A program made the translations under genes and the position numbers. The notes beneath the pieces were generated by a model. The model was given only the letters and a program-made list of their open reading frames with translations, did no database searches and was not told the DNA's origin. Below, piece by piece: positions 10,631 through 23,599 of a stretch of DNA of 64,000 bases. The stretch's first letter is position 1. Each line of letters starts with the position of its first letter. Origin of the DNA: Acholoe squamosa (Eukaryota; Annelida; Polychaeta; Phyllodocida; Polynoidae); the NCBI GenBank assembly GCA_949317995.1, contig OX439046.1, positions 60,987,774 through 61,051,773 on the forward strand, written 5' to 3'.

Positions 10631-13600
10631 TGGAGGGGTCGATATGATATATAAGATATTGGCCTCTATTTCCAATGAATTAAACATATCTTCAGAGCTA
10701 TGTTATACCTATCAGATTCATAGCCTCTCACTAATTGTAGGGTTTATTGGGTCTAATTGATATTGGAGAAAGTAGACCATCATGCTAGAGTAAATCTCAG
10801 CCTTCAACATACCTTTTTACTAGGCCTGTATAAGGCCTCCAGGACGATTATAACTAAGTATCTGAGATCAATAGAAAGGGAAAGCTAAATAGATCCATAG
10901 ATGTACCCTGGCTTTATGTGACCAATGAAGATGTCTGAAATATGGATGTTAGGTTCTATAATTGACTTACTATGTTGACTGTGAAGGGGTTGACACAGTA
11001 TAAAGGCACATAGAACTTAATGGTTATCAATCATATCCGAAATGTTTACCAACTAGTTTAGATTTTCTTTATCTGAAGGGTGTGTGCCAAGGCGAAGCTG
11101 TGCGACAAAAACAAAGCAGAAAATTAGTAACTACGCACCTGACAAGTCATTGCAAGACATCAGCTTTTGAGATCCGTAGCAAAGAGAGTTGAATTGTATC
11201 ATTAGTCCTATCTATCAATTGACTGTTTGTACAGCTGTTTTGGATCGTTCTACACTGGTCCACAATGAATATACACATACTACTCATATCCGCAATCATA
11301 TAAAATATATGCAAAATGCCAATGATATAATAGAAAATGACCTGATACATATCTGGATAAGAAGATATATCAATTTCAATAGGCTTGTCCATCCCCTAGT
11401 TCCGCAATAAACACCAGGGGGCTACGTGAGCCTAAGGATTTATAAAGTCACACCCTGTACCTCTATATTCCTATAATATATACACCATGTTTACATGTCC
11501 ACAATTAGGAATATTGAACAGCAATCAATACTATTAATCATTCTTCAATACTCTGAACACATATATTTGTAATACATAGGGGTCTAGAGACAGAAAGACA
11601 AAGAATCAAAGAGAAATACTCTCCCAAACTGGGGGTTACCCACACTGCTAGTGGACACTAGTCCTGGCACTAGGTCATCCTGAGACCACCCATCCCCCTC
11701 CAGGGTGACGGTCTGCACCCTGCTGCCTCCAGTCAGTGGTGGCTGCCATCCTCTTTCTACTCCAGGCTGTGTGTCTGCTGTGATCCATGCTCATTCCCTT
11801 TACTTTTATTTCTAGTTTGAGCCTGATTAGTCCCAGATTTCCTTTTGCACTATCTTGGATGTATGTATATAAACGTGTGTACAGCATAACGTGTACAAGA
11901 CAACATTGTAATATAGATATTTTTGAGGTGTAATGATGTTGGACTGGATGTAAACAAAGGGTCCCATGTTCGTTTTCAATGCTGTCAGCAGTCTGACTAC
12001 TATATGCTATATGTTATTATGCTTTCACTAGTCATGAGTCAAATATTGGTCACTTTATACAAGGAAATAAGGCTTCATCATGCTAGGACAACTCATTTGA
12101 TAACAGAAATGTGCTAGACACTCTAGAAATCCAGTGAATTTAAGGGGCATTTATACATGTAAAGAGCAGAATGGCGCCCTGACTAATCCTTTGTTACTGC
12201 TGCACCATCTATATATAAGGGACAATCTAGGGGCCCCATGGACAGGCCCATTGGTATGACATTACCCATCCAAACTTCATTTAGACATGTACATATTGAA
12301 ATAGATATCATTCATCTCATTTCAATACTCACATTTTATTTAAATATTTGAGACTGTTTTTTTTGTTAGTTCTGTATCAGAAATGCCATTCAAATAAGAA
12401 AAAAGTAGAGTCACATTTAAGGAGAAATTCATTGGCAGACACAAATTATACAATCATTCCATTATAACAAATGCAAATGATGTGTAGGTGGATTGCATCA
12501 GAGACAGCTATTCCACTGATCTCTGATGTACTATTTATATAAATGTATGCCCTCTTGACACTATGAAGATTGGTATGGAGAATGGTCTTAAAGCGGGTAT
12601 TTCACTGCCTTTGCTCAGACAACAAATGCATTACTACTGGCCGATTGTTTCTATACTATTGCATGAGTAAAGATAATTGGATTAGTGACAATTTAGTCGA
12701 CCGACGGCAGTGGAATACCCACTTTATGTAAACATGCAATTAAGAGGCAAAACACGTAACATAGATATCCATCAGGTAAAATACACAGTTTCATGCCTAC
12801 AGAATAAAGGAAAATATCTGCAAGACAACAAAAGCATTACTTCCAATATCCAGAATTAAATTTATAATAGGTAGTGTGGAATATCCTTTCTGATAGTAGA
12901 AGAAGGTGAAGCTTGGAGGCCCCCTGTCTCACTCTATCATACTCCCATAATCATTAAAAGTTCCTTTTGTGCACCTGCCTCTCAATGTTCCCAAAATAGG
13001 GATTACTTCCTACTTCCTCACCTCCACCTCCACCTTCCTAACTCCTGGCTGTAACCTTGTGTGTTAAATAGAGTGTAGGTAACCACCCCTATCCACCCAT
13101 GTTAGGGATGTCTGGAAGCACTCTGCCTCTTGCTGATCACTGAACCCTTTGTCTTGCTGCTCATCTATCTCTGTCCTAAACAAACTTATGACAGCAAGAC
13201 CCATAATTTTCCGACAATGTCTCATTTCATTGAGACTATAGCATTTGCCTTACAGTACACATCGTTGTAATTTAGAGAGAAATAGCGGCATATTTGTGAC
13301 AGAAAAGATAATAATTTCCTGACAATTACGTTTTTCATAAATACTATAGAGTTTGCCTTCAAGTACACATTTGTGTAATTCAGGGGTAAATAGAGGTATC
13401 ACATTCTCTGAATTAGACAGGTATTGATTTGGTTGCAGAGCGGAAATTGCCGCCTTTCTGTGCATGGACTATTCACTTTCACACAGACCTTGGAAGAAAG
13501 CTTACTTAAACAAGGCAATGGAAAGCAATGTGGTACCTGTACCAGGTTAGGCAGTAAATGTATGGACGAGAGCAAATTAGACCAGGAGGGTGTTGCTCCT

Positions 13601-13881
13601 ATAGTAAAAGGAAGAGCTGGCTAAAAATGCCCTCGTTTCCAGTCCTTTTTTTTCATGTAGCTTTAACTTGTCCCTTTTGTTGCTCACAAACTTGTGGGCA
13701 TTCAAGTATGGTGCTAAAGAAGGGGGATTTGAGTAGGTACCTAGTTGGGAGAAGTCAGTCAGTATAATATACTATAGAGTGTGTGACATGAGTAGGTACC
13801 TGATAGTGCAGCTCTCTCTGTTTTAAACACCCCGATAAAAAAAGGCGTAACAGTGATTAGCTGATAAGCCAATTTAACAGG
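10631..13881. other. Non-coding DNA, no gene seen
   Basis: More than 3 kb without a credible coding region. An ACACCAGGGGGC motif near 11412 resembles the CTCF core. The short frames show no domain, and composition is AT-rich throughout. Probably intergenic or intronic. Confidence 0.5.
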
Positions 13882-16475
13882 TTTTTTTAGGTTAAGTTTT
13901 CTTTATTGTCTCAAAGTTTCTATTACAGCGTTATTGAGAGTACATCATGTTGTCATATACATGTAAAGTAAGAAGTAAATAGAAATTGAGACTAAAGAAG
14001 GTGAAGGACCTCATCCCCACCACTAGGGTGTATGGGTTGATAATTCTGGTCCAGCCTACGCTATGAATATATATGTATAACTTAACAATGACACACGTAT
14101 CAGAGATATAAATGAGGAAAGTGTACCAACATGATAACAATAATAATAGTGTAGAACAAAATTAAATCAAGTTCAAATTTAAAGTAATTAATAAGAGGAA
14201 ATAGAGAGAGAGAAGCCAAAGTATGGTTTGACTGGGTAGTACATCAGGATATAAAGGGGTAGGTTCAGTAGTTGGGACGCTCACCCGAATCTAGGAACAA
14301 GTTCCTTTAGTAATTTTTTATTATTGGATTTAAAGATTGATAAAGTCTCGGTATTTCGTCTTATTGCTGGGAGAGCATTCCAACTTACGGCACCAAAATA
14401 TTCAATACTTTTCATATATATGATACAGTATTAGGGAATAATACCTTACAGGTTGGGGCCAAATGCTGTCTTGTTCTTATCTGTCTATGATCAATATAAT
14501 CAATACATCTAGATCTTGTATACATGTAGTTCAGTAGGTGTATTTGTCTTCTGTCAGATAGGAAATTACAATTTGATATATTGTGAACATAACGGGTATT
14601 AGTAAGATGTGGCACTTGAAGACAGATTTTCAAGCATCGGTTTTGAGCATATTGAAGCATTTCAAGGTATTTATCATGGGTGGTATGGAATATAATATCA
14701 GCATAGTCCATATAAGGTAGAATAGTGGTTTTATAAATTCTCAGTGATAACTTAGTATCAATATATTTCCTTAATGCGCATAACAGGTATGTCTTATGAG
14801 CAATTGTTTTAACCTGTTTTTTTATATGTAAACTATAATTCAATAGCGGATCCAATGTGACCCCGAGGTATTTATAACTGGGTACAACTTGTAACATCTG
14901 GTTATTCATGGTGATGTTAGCAGACAGAGTATTAAGCTTCATGGTACATGAAGAAAAGATCATTATTTTTGTTTTAGCAATATTAACCGATAGCTTATTT
15001 TGTTCACACCAGGTATTATAAATTTCTAAATCTTCCTGTAGACTCATTTTAGCAGTTTCAAAATTATTATGAGAGGTATAAATTACAGTGTCATCAACAT
15101 ATAGTCGAATTTTACATTTTTTTATACACTTGATTACATCATTCACATACACCAGAAATAGTAGAGGTCCCAATATTGAACCTTGAGGAACACCACATAC
15201 CACACTACACATTCTAGAGGAGATACCATTTGCCTTAACAATTTGTTTCCTATCAGCAAGATAATTTTTAAACCAATGATATGTATCAGATCTTATACCA
15301 TAATTATGTAGTTTAATAAGAAGCACTGAATGATCTACGGTATCAAACGCCTTCCTCAAATCAATGAAAGCAGCAACAGTAGAATTACCAACGTTCAAGT
15401 CTCTTTTAATATCATCAGTGAATTTAGCTAGAGTATCTACAGTGCTAAAACCAGGACGGAAACCACCTTGAAAGTTTGTTAAAATATTTTCATTTTTCAA
15501 GAAACCATATAATCTATTGTGAGCAATTTTCTCAATTAATTTACAGGGTAGAGGAATTAATGAGATAGGCCTATAGTTATTTACCATCTTTAGATTACCA
15601 GATTTTGGTATGGGGGTAACTTGGGAGATTTTCCATTTGGCAGGTACCGAGGCAGTTGTAAAAGATAAATTGAAAATTTTTACTAATTTATGAGGGTCGT
15701 GAGAGAAAAGTTTTTTCAGGATTTTCGAGAAAATCTGCTCAATGGCTGAAGATTTAAGTGGGTTAATATCGTGAACTAATTTCATAACTTCTTGTGCGTT
15801 GGTTTGGAAATTTTCCATAATATTAGCAGTGGGTGGATCATAACTTTTCCATGGTGTGTGCATGTTAGTAGCTAATTTGGGTCCAATATTAGAGAAGAAT
15901 TCATTAATAAAATCAGAAGTTTCATCTTTAGGGATAGTCGTATTATTATTTTCATGATCCATAAGAGTTATATCACTGGGTCTGTTCTCATGACCAGGGA
16001 TTAATTTGTTTATAATACGCCAGAACTTACGATGGTCATTTTTATAGACTTCAGCTTGTTCTTTATAAAATAATCTGCGTGCCTTATTGATCAATTTATT
16101 TGATTTGTTCCTTAATTTATCAACAGTTTTCCAGTCCTCCTCAGTTCCAGATCTACGGGCTGCCCTTAATTTTAAATTTTTGTCTCTTATGAGTTCAATA
16201 ATTTGAGGAGTAATCCAGGGATCTCTTAACTTATTAACAGTAAATTTATGGACTGGACAATAGGTGTCAAGGATCGAGCATACTGCTTTTTCATATTCAT
16301 CCCATGCAGTGTCTACACTATTAGTCTGATTAAATACAGTCCAGTCATAATTATCAAATGTAGCAAATAAAATATCATCAGAGAGTTTCAAATAGGAACG
16401 ACCTCTAATATCAATTTTTTCGGGTTTGATATGCCATTTCTTTCTAACCAAGTAGATAGGAAGAAGATAGGTTTA
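13882..16475 (-). mobile_element. 5'-truncated LINE (jockey/CR1-type superfamily)
   Basis: A minus-strand non-LTR retrotransposon remnant. It starts inside the C-terminal end of the endonuclease domain (near 16460-16475), keeps the reverse transcriptase and C-terminal region, and ends in a 3' untranslated region with AATAAA (complement at 13902-13907) and a short A tail (T run at 13882-13888 on the plus strand). Truncation at the 5' end is typical of incomplete target-primed reverse transcription. No clear target-site duplication was found. Confidence 0.85.
14281..16472 (-). pseudogene. LINE ORF2 remnant: reverse transcriptase
   Basis: The frame is open from just below 16473 to the TGA at 14412. 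It shows a few endonuclease-end residues, then the reverse transcriptase with FIDLRKAFDTVDH (motif A), GVPQGSILGPLLF (motif B) and YVDD (motif C, 15090-15101). A C-terminal Cys-containing region follows (AQNRCLKICLQVP). Near 14412-14420 an extra AT in an ATATAT run shifts the frame. The usual C-terminal end (with SWNALP and LVPRF motifs) is readable in the next frame down to the stop at 14281-14283. Truncation and frameshift make it inactive. Role when intact: copying element RNA into DNA at a nicked target. Confidence 0.88.
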
Positions 16476-16912
16476 GTTCCTTCTTTTTGTTCCTTGCACT
16501 TTGCTGATAATAAGAAATTGATTGAGTACGCCATGGCGGCCGGTATAGTCCCCAGGCACCACTTATCTGATAAGCATCACTGTCTTGTTAATACCTATAA
16601 ATCATATAACATAGCTCAAATATGGTTGCTCACCCTGTGTTAAAGGATGGCTTCAGGTATATATATGAATCATTTATTGTCATTGTGAGCCGATACTTAA
16701 CGAACCATTGAGGACTGTGCAGACCTTCCTGGGTTACCATGCATCATGATATGCACCTCCATATTTATACATTGGCAATAATGCATACAATTGATACTTT
16801 GCGACTGGTTTTCACCAGGCAAGGATGCAACACCGACAAGTTGCTTCCCAAGCCTACCTTGAAATCAAATAGGGGAGAAGCATGATAACCATTTTTGGCA
16901 AATATTATGTCA
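16476..16912. other. Non-coding DNA, no gene seen
   Basis: Spacer between the truncated LINE and the next fold-back element. No coding or repeat signal recognised. Confidence 0.4.
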
Positions 16913-17830
16913 CACAGAAAAAAATAATGACTAACTATCTTAGTCAGATGTTGGTCGAACAGGCTAACTTTTTCAGCCAAGTCAGGAATTTGCATGTGCC
17001 CACACATCCGAAACATTTCTTGGGATTTTATGACAAACCATTGGGACAATGTCCCAAATTGCCTGAATTTTGACTAAGATCCTTAGGACACTTAGGAGGC
17101 CTTCTCACTGCCATTCATGAATTATTTATAAATTCTGGTGCAAGGATAAGATGGGGCTTAAACCCTAATGACTACTAAACTAGTCAAAGGGGTGTCTTCT
17201 AGCACAGGGTGTGGCCTATAAGTAAGGTTTCAGGGCAATTCCTTTGATTTTATTCAAATGACTAGTAAACCCCTCCAGTGGGTTTAAGAACCCACAACAG
17301 AGCCCTGCCATTCAAGAGGCAAGTTCAATACCTCATGTTAATATCATTTAAAACCTGTGAGCTAGGTTGCTCTGGGCTTATCACAACATTACAGGCCCAA
17401 CATTGTGGATATATGAGTATATTGCATACTCATGAAAGAGGTGTTTGTGTGTTTCTTATTTGTTTGTTTGATACCTTATAAATCTATTAGGTGTATTTTG
17501 CTAAATGTTACATTAGGTTGGACTGCAAAAGTCTTATTGTGTCAATCGTCATTGAAAACCACCATTATTTTGACATTTATAAACCTTTCCATGGTATGCA
17601 CCTACAAAAAAAGTCCTTATACAAACCACACTGCCACCTGGTCTCTTAGACAAATCGACTACCCCTTAGACAAAGTGACTAATCTGCTCCCTTGGCTTAG
17701 TCAAGTCAGCTTGCCTGAATAGGTTAGTCAATGTTACTAACATTGTTAGTCATATGCTAGTCATTTTGCCCCATTAGGCATTTTGCCTAACTTAACTTAG
17801 ACTTGACTAAGTCAGATTTTTTTTTCTGTG
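16913..17830. mobile_element. Fold-back element with GACTAA subrepeats
   Basis: The left end CACAGAAAAAAA (from 16913) is mirrored by TTTTTTTTTCTGTG ending at 17830, next to TA on the right side. Both arms carry TTAGTCA/TGACTAA units. The interior is unique and non-coding. Length (918 bp), A-rich termini starting CACAG and subrepeat-built arms resemble the elements at 3157-4030 and 53353-53634. A non-autonomous DNA element is the likeliest class. Confidence 0.6.
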
Positions 17831-19598
17831 TACTGCCCATCTGTTCCACAAAGATGCATAGGAATAGAAGTAATAGCATACACGTGGTAAAACGTACTTC
17901 CTCCAGTAAGTGATCGATGTGGATCTACTATAGTACTATCAATAGGTTGAAACACCTTTGATATGGAAGAAATCATGAATGGCTTTAACCAACTGAATAA
18001 ATCATAATGTGCACAATGATCCCCATGCATTTAATACAGGATTCATTGAGAGAGTGAAATCAAATGCTGCCATTAGTGCTAGAATCCATTAGTAGGACTA
18101 GAATGTGGTGTTAAACACTTACAAGTGCATATTGGAGGGAAGATAAATGGTCTGATTTCATGATGTAGATGGCTAGTGACTCGTATAATGGGGAGTATGG
18201 GACTCTGGGACACATTTACCTTTAGTTTTGTGCCACCCATTTTACTGATATCATCCATTTAGCCTAAAGGCATAAGCCTATTATTTGTCTTATATACAGT
18301 TACAAGCTTGCAAGGAAGCAGGTTTCAATATGCAATGGTAGATCATATGTACATGCATCCATATCAATTCATAGCTAGCTCAAATATGTTAGAAGTTGCA
18401 CTTGAACCCCACCCTATCCTCTCTCATTGTAACAAAATACATGTAGAATAACAGGGTTTATATACCTGTGCCCATATTCTATAGCCCATTTCAATTAGAC
18501 TATGCAGTTATTATATGCCCTGCTACCCTTCAAAATATTATTGAAAATGAAGTTTTCATAATGCCTGCTTTTTTGTACATTAGAAGCTGTGAAAAGATTG
18601 ACGCCACACACTAATACCTAAAATCATCATTGAGATAAAAATATGAATATATCATTTTATTTCATAAAACAAGTATCACCTAAACATATGGAATATAATT
18701 CATTCAGTTTCAATACGTGGAATTATTTCAGGTCGCAATTAGACATCTTGTTGTTATTGTAACGGTTGCTTTGCACTCTATTTGGAAAGGATCGCGAAAA
18801 GGGAGATATCCTGTTTAAAAGGCAACAATATTTATTCAATTCCTACTTACAGGAAACTAATAGGTATTCCAAGTCATTATGGGTATTCTTATGGTATGGC
18901 TACCAGGTAAGGTATCGGAGCCAGAGAGGATTTAATCCCTTCTTGTTGAGAACCTCATAAGATTCTAACCTCACCAGTTACCGACTCATCTATATATCAC
19001 AGGGGTTGGTTGGCGACCGCTCATGTCCAAACTGAAAAGCCTGGAAGAGAGTGCAACCACCATCCTCCAGGCGTAACTAACTCAGACACACCACATGGCA
19101 ACTGGCCAACTCGTAAGCTATGAGACTATAGTATAAACCGTACCCATGTCAGGCTTGGGAAATTATCCTAGCAAATTAGAAACTGTATCTGTGGGATAAT
19201 AGTTCAGTTAAGTGATATCCCATCTACCGGCAAAATGCCTATACTTTTCCTTATATAAACTAAAAAGGACTTCTTTATAAAGAGGGGAATGTGTGAGGGG
19301 GTAGGGGGAGAGAGATATATATAGTTAGAGACAGACAGACAGACAGAAAGGGCCTTAGAGGACACCAAGTGGCAGCTTAATGCACATTCAGAGGGGCAAA
19401 AAGGGAAACAAATGCTAAAAAACTTTATAGCCCATGTTAAACTCTCATCCTTTTGCCATGTTTAAAAAATACATGACCTTTCTTTTGTTGCTTTCTGGGA
19501 GACCGAATGCATGTTAATGTATGTGCAGACCAAAATGCTGAAAGGGTAGACTAACTGCGAGGTGCCTATGGAACATTATCCCCAGTGCCAGTCTTTAC
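17831..19598. other. Non-coding DNA, no gene seen
   Basis: No gene-like frame or RNA. A short AGACAGACAGACAGA run lies near 19330. Probably intergenic or intronic. Confidence 0.45.
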
Positions 19599-20807
19599 CT
19601 TGTGGGGCCTTTACGTCGCAAAATTTGCCTTTACGCCACAAAAAGGTATCTGAAAAAGAAAGGAAAATGTCCGATCAAACCTGAGTAAGTCTCATGAAAT
19701 ACTGCAACGTAAAACTAATCAATCAACCAACCAACCAACCAACCAAAGAAGGTTATTGGGACACCCTACCTTTGGCACCTTATACTACTAATAAGGTTTT
19801 GAGGCATAAAGGCAGGGCATTCCAATGCCCTTATTTGGCACATGAGACCATAATATAGGTTTCAAGCTGCAAAGCAGGGTGTCCTAATAGCCATATTTTG
19901 TACATGATTTGTACATGATACCACTATGTAGGTTTTGAGGCATAAAGGCATTCCAATAACCTTAAAATATAGGTTTTGAGCAGTAAAGGCAGGGTGTCTT
20001 AATAGCCTTATTTGGTACATGATACCATTATATAGGTTTTGAGGCATAAAAGCAGGGTGCTTCAAAGACCTCATTATAGTATGAAATGCCCCAAACAATG
20101 TTTTGAGGCATCAAGGCAGACAATTTACTTGGCACATAATACTATAACATGATGCATAAAGGCAGGATGTTTCAAATGATCTTATTTTGGCATAAAAGAC
20201 CACAAACAATGTTTTGAAGTGTAAAGGCAGGGCATTTCAATCTTCTTATTTGGCACATAAAACCATGATACATGCATAGGTTTTGAGGTGTAAAGGCAGG
20301 GTGTTCCAATGACCTTATTTGGAACATAATACTATGATATAGATTTCGAGTTGCAAAGCAGGGTGTCCTAATAGACATATTTTGGTACATTGTGCCACTA
20401 TGTAGGTTTTGAGGCATAAAGGCATTCCAATAACCTTAAAGTATAGAGTTTGAGGCATAAAGGCAGGGTGTCTTATTAGCCTTATTTGGTTCAAAATACT
20501 GTTACATAGGTTTTGAGGCATAAAGGCAGGGTGTTTCAATGGCCTTATTTTGGCATAAAAGGCCACAAACAATGTTTTGAGGTTTAAAGGCAAGATGATT
20601 TTGTGGCACAGATGATTTTGTGGCATAGAGGACTTGTAAAGGCTTTTGTGACATAAAGGATTTTGTGGCGTAAAGGCTTTTGTGGTGTAAAGGTTTTTGT
20701 AGCATAATGCCACTTTTGTGGTGTAAAGACCCTGTGTGAGCCTTTACACAACAAAATGATGCTGTTTTGTGGCGTAAAGGCAATTTTGTAGTGTAAAGGC
20801 CCCACAA
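19599..20807. mobile_element. Fold-back element with GGCATAAAGG tandem subrepeats
   Basis: The left terminus (19599-19642, TGTGGGGCCTTTAC...CTTTACGCCACAAAA) is the near-perfect reverse complement of 20764-20807. Between them are two kinds of degenerate tandem repeat. One has a unit of about 60 bp around GAGGCATAAAGGCAGGGTG (about 19795-20580). The other is about 16 bp, around TTTTGTGGCGTAAAGG (about 20590-20790). A (CCAA)n run lies at about 19722-19746. Minus-strand open frames here are only translations of the repeat. Confidence 0.7.
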
Positions 20808-20868
20808 ACCTTGAGTTGGGATAACGCAATGTTGTGCCAGGTCAGGGATATTGATCAGACCTAGACAA

Positions 20869-21087
20869 GTACTTGTCGATCACCCATTGCCTTCCTATAT
20901 TTTTATCACTCTATATTTTCCATGTCTTTTTATGCCACACTTGATCTCACCAACAGTAGACATACAATTGGAGTACTTGTCGATCAGCAATTGTCGTCTT
21001 CTATTTTCCTCTCTGTATATCTTTAATGTGTTATTTTTGCATGCCATACTTGATCTAACTGGCAGTAGACATCCAATTGGAGTGCCC
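20869..21087 (+). repeat. Tandem duplication, two units of about 104 bp
   Basis: GTACTTGTCGATCA at 20869 recurs at 20973. Each unit continues through a pyrimidine-rich stretch, a TGCCA-ACTTGATCT block and GTAGACAT-CAATTGGAGT. The copies differ at many bases, so the duplication is not recent. No coding potential. Confidence 0.7.
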
Positions 21088-21582
21088 GAGAGTCTTGTAG
21101 TTGGTTCAGTGTGAGGGGCAGGGGTCACATGGTGCACCCTGGTGGCTGGTGCGAGTATTAGAAGGTCATGGATGTAACTGATGTATGTGGGCTCAATATA
21201 GAATCTGCATCAGGAGGTGCTAAACTAAATCGCACTAACCAAACTGCACACAAACAGAACAATAAATCTCCTACATCTCCTCCTTAGTTTTCCATTCACC
21301 TACCAGTAGGCAGTATTGCTGTCTCAGCCAGCCGCTAGTGTATCCTATTATCGCCCATCAGTCTTAATCTGGTTCCTGGTGTGGAATGGCACCTTATACC
21401 ATTAGCAGAAGGGTACCAGCAGTGGTACAGTTTACTTAGCTCTAAATGACATTGCATGGGTTTTGAGTTGTACCACACGCAGTGTCTTCCACAACCCAGT
21501 GGCTCTCTGTACCACAGGCTAAAACAACACAGAATTCTAGGCTGCTATTACATGGTTCTATGTATTATACATAAAGGCAAGA
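21088..21582. other. Non-coding DNA, no gene seen
   Basis: Spacer with no recognisable gene. It lies between the tandem duplication and the hairpin that abuts the large fold-back element. Confidence 0.4.
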
Positions 21583-21780
21583 CACTCTGGTCTGGGTCAA
21601 TTTGTATCACAGTTAGTGGCCCTACTGTCTATGCCTTGCCCCTTAGACAGTGGTGCCACCTAGTACTGCAAAGATGACTGTGAATATCATCCTTTTGGTA
21701 CTAGGTGGCACCACTGTCCATAGGTTCATGCATAGGCACCAGGGCCACCTAATGTGACACAAATTGACCAGACCCGAGTG
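21583..21780. repeat. 198 bp near-perfect palindrome
   Basis: CACTCTGGTCTGGGTCAATTT at the left is mirrored by AAATTGACCAGACCCGAGTG at the right. The inner arms CAGTGGTGCCACCTAGTAC and GTACTAGGTGGCACCACTG are exact complements around a loop of about 30 bp. It lies directly against the left end of the 5.4 kb fold-back element. A MITE-like hairpin is likely. Confidence 0.8.
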
Positions 21781-21834
21781 TCTTAGCCGCAGCTCCGACA
21801 TTGGCCCACTGAAGCATTTCCTCAGGTAGAGAAG

Positions 21835-22250
21835 CAGAAGTTCACTACAAGTCTACCTCAGGTAGAGAACAGAATAGACCAATCACAGCTCAGCACCTAC
21901 ACCCAATTTTCACTGACAACTATTCAGGGTTGCTTTAGAATATAGGGTGGGCTGTAAGCTCATGGGATTAGGACTTAATGATTTTTAGAAATTCTTTCTC
22001 AGCTTACCTGAGATGGACAAGCAGTTTATAGTTTACCTGAGGTAGGTAAGCAGAACTCTACCTGAGGTAGACAAACAGTTTCTAATCTATGTAAGGTAAA
22101 CACGCAGTTCAAAGTCTACCTGAGGTAGACAGGCAGTTATCTACCTCAGGTAGACAAGCAGCTTACAGTCTACCTCAGATAAACAGACAGTTGTATATCT
22201 GAGGTAGACAGGCAGCTCCTAATATACCTTTTTGTAGTTTACCTCAGGTA
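21835..22250. repeat. CTACCTGAGGTAGAC subrepeats, left arm
   Basis: About ten copies of CTACCT(G/C)AGGTAGA separated by short variable spacers such as CAAGCAGTT. Each unit is nearly its own reverse complement around a central G or C, so every unit can fold by itself as well as pair with the other arm. Confidence 0.8.
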
Positions 22251-22702
22251 GATAATTGCCGTTCATTCTTAAGAATGAACGGCTATAGGAGGGGACCCAT
22301 TCTTAAATACAAGCTCTCATAGTGGTGCTTCCTCGCTCTCCATGTATAATCCTCTCATAGGTACAGTATTGAGTATGCCTATACCTGGATTAAAATCTGC
22401 AAATCAGTCAAGCATAGAAGTGGTGGCAGTGGTGGTGTTGGTGGACCTGTTATTGTAGACCCTGGGGACAGTGGTGGTAGCCCTGGACACCAGGCAGAGC
22501 CATGGTATATAGTATATAGAGCCCCCCCACCCACCCTGTGCTCCTGGGGTGGCCCCATACCTGCCTGGCACCACCTCCCCCAGCACCATGTGGTTCTCTT
22601 CTGCTGGTGGTGCGTTTCTCAGCACCACTGACTATTAACCCACTAAAGGCCACCTACATGTGTATTTATGTATACATGTACACATATACATGTACACATA
22701 AT

Positions 22703-23535
22703 GATGCACTTTTTTAGGAGTTTTAAGTGGCATGATGCATTGATGCACATTTAAACCTTTATGGATGGCATGATGCATTGATGCACACTTAGACCTTTAT
22801 GGATAGCATGATGTATTGATGCACACTTAACCCCTTAGGGATGTATTGATGCACACTTAACCCTTTATAGATGGCATGATGCATTGATGCACACTTAACC
22901 CTTTAGGGATAGCATGATACATTGATGCACACTTAACCCCTTGGGGATGTATTGATGCACACTTAACCCTTTATAGATGGCATGATGCATTGATGCACAC
23001 TTAACCTTTAGGGATAGCATGATGCATTGATGCACAATTAAACCTTTATGGATGGCATGATGCATTGGTGCACACTTAGACCTTTATGGATAGCATGATG
23101 CATTGATTCACACTTAACCCTTTATAGATGGCATGATGCATTGATGCACACTTAACCCTTTATAGATGGCATGATGCATTGATGCACACTTAACCCTTCA
23201 TGAATAGCATGATGCATTGATGCACACTTAACCCTTTAGGGATGCATTGATGCACACTTAACCCTTTATAGATGGCATGATGCATTGATGCACACTTAAC
23301 CCTTGAGGGATGGCATAATGCATTGATGCACACTTAACCCTTTATAGATTGCATGATGCATTGATGCACATTTAACCCTTCATGGGTGGCATGATACATT
23401 GATTTACACTTAACCCTTTAGGGATGGCATGATGCATTGGTGCACACTTAACCCTTTATGGATGGCATGATGCATTGATGCACAATTAACCCTTTATGGG
23501 TGACCTGCTACATTGATGCACACTTTAAGCATTAT
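22703..23535 (+). repeat. 38 bp satellite array
   Basis: About twenty tandem copies of a 38 bp unit built on GCATGATGCATTGATGCACA followed by CTTAACCCTTTATAGATG. Some copies are shortened to about 24 bp by loss of the GGCATGATGC part. Variants are single-base changes spread through the array. It lies in the loop of the fold-back element. No spacers of the CRISPR kind are present. Confidence 0.9.
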
Positions 23536-23599
23536 AATTAACCATGACAAAATAAATCACCACGGCTATGCCATGCTTAACTGATTTCCTTAATCCATC

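Noticed and set aside
19862..20829. Minus-strand frames with repeated PAFMPQNLY-like sequence
   Set aside because: The repetition mirrors the DNA subrepeats of the fold-back element; no evidence of a gene.
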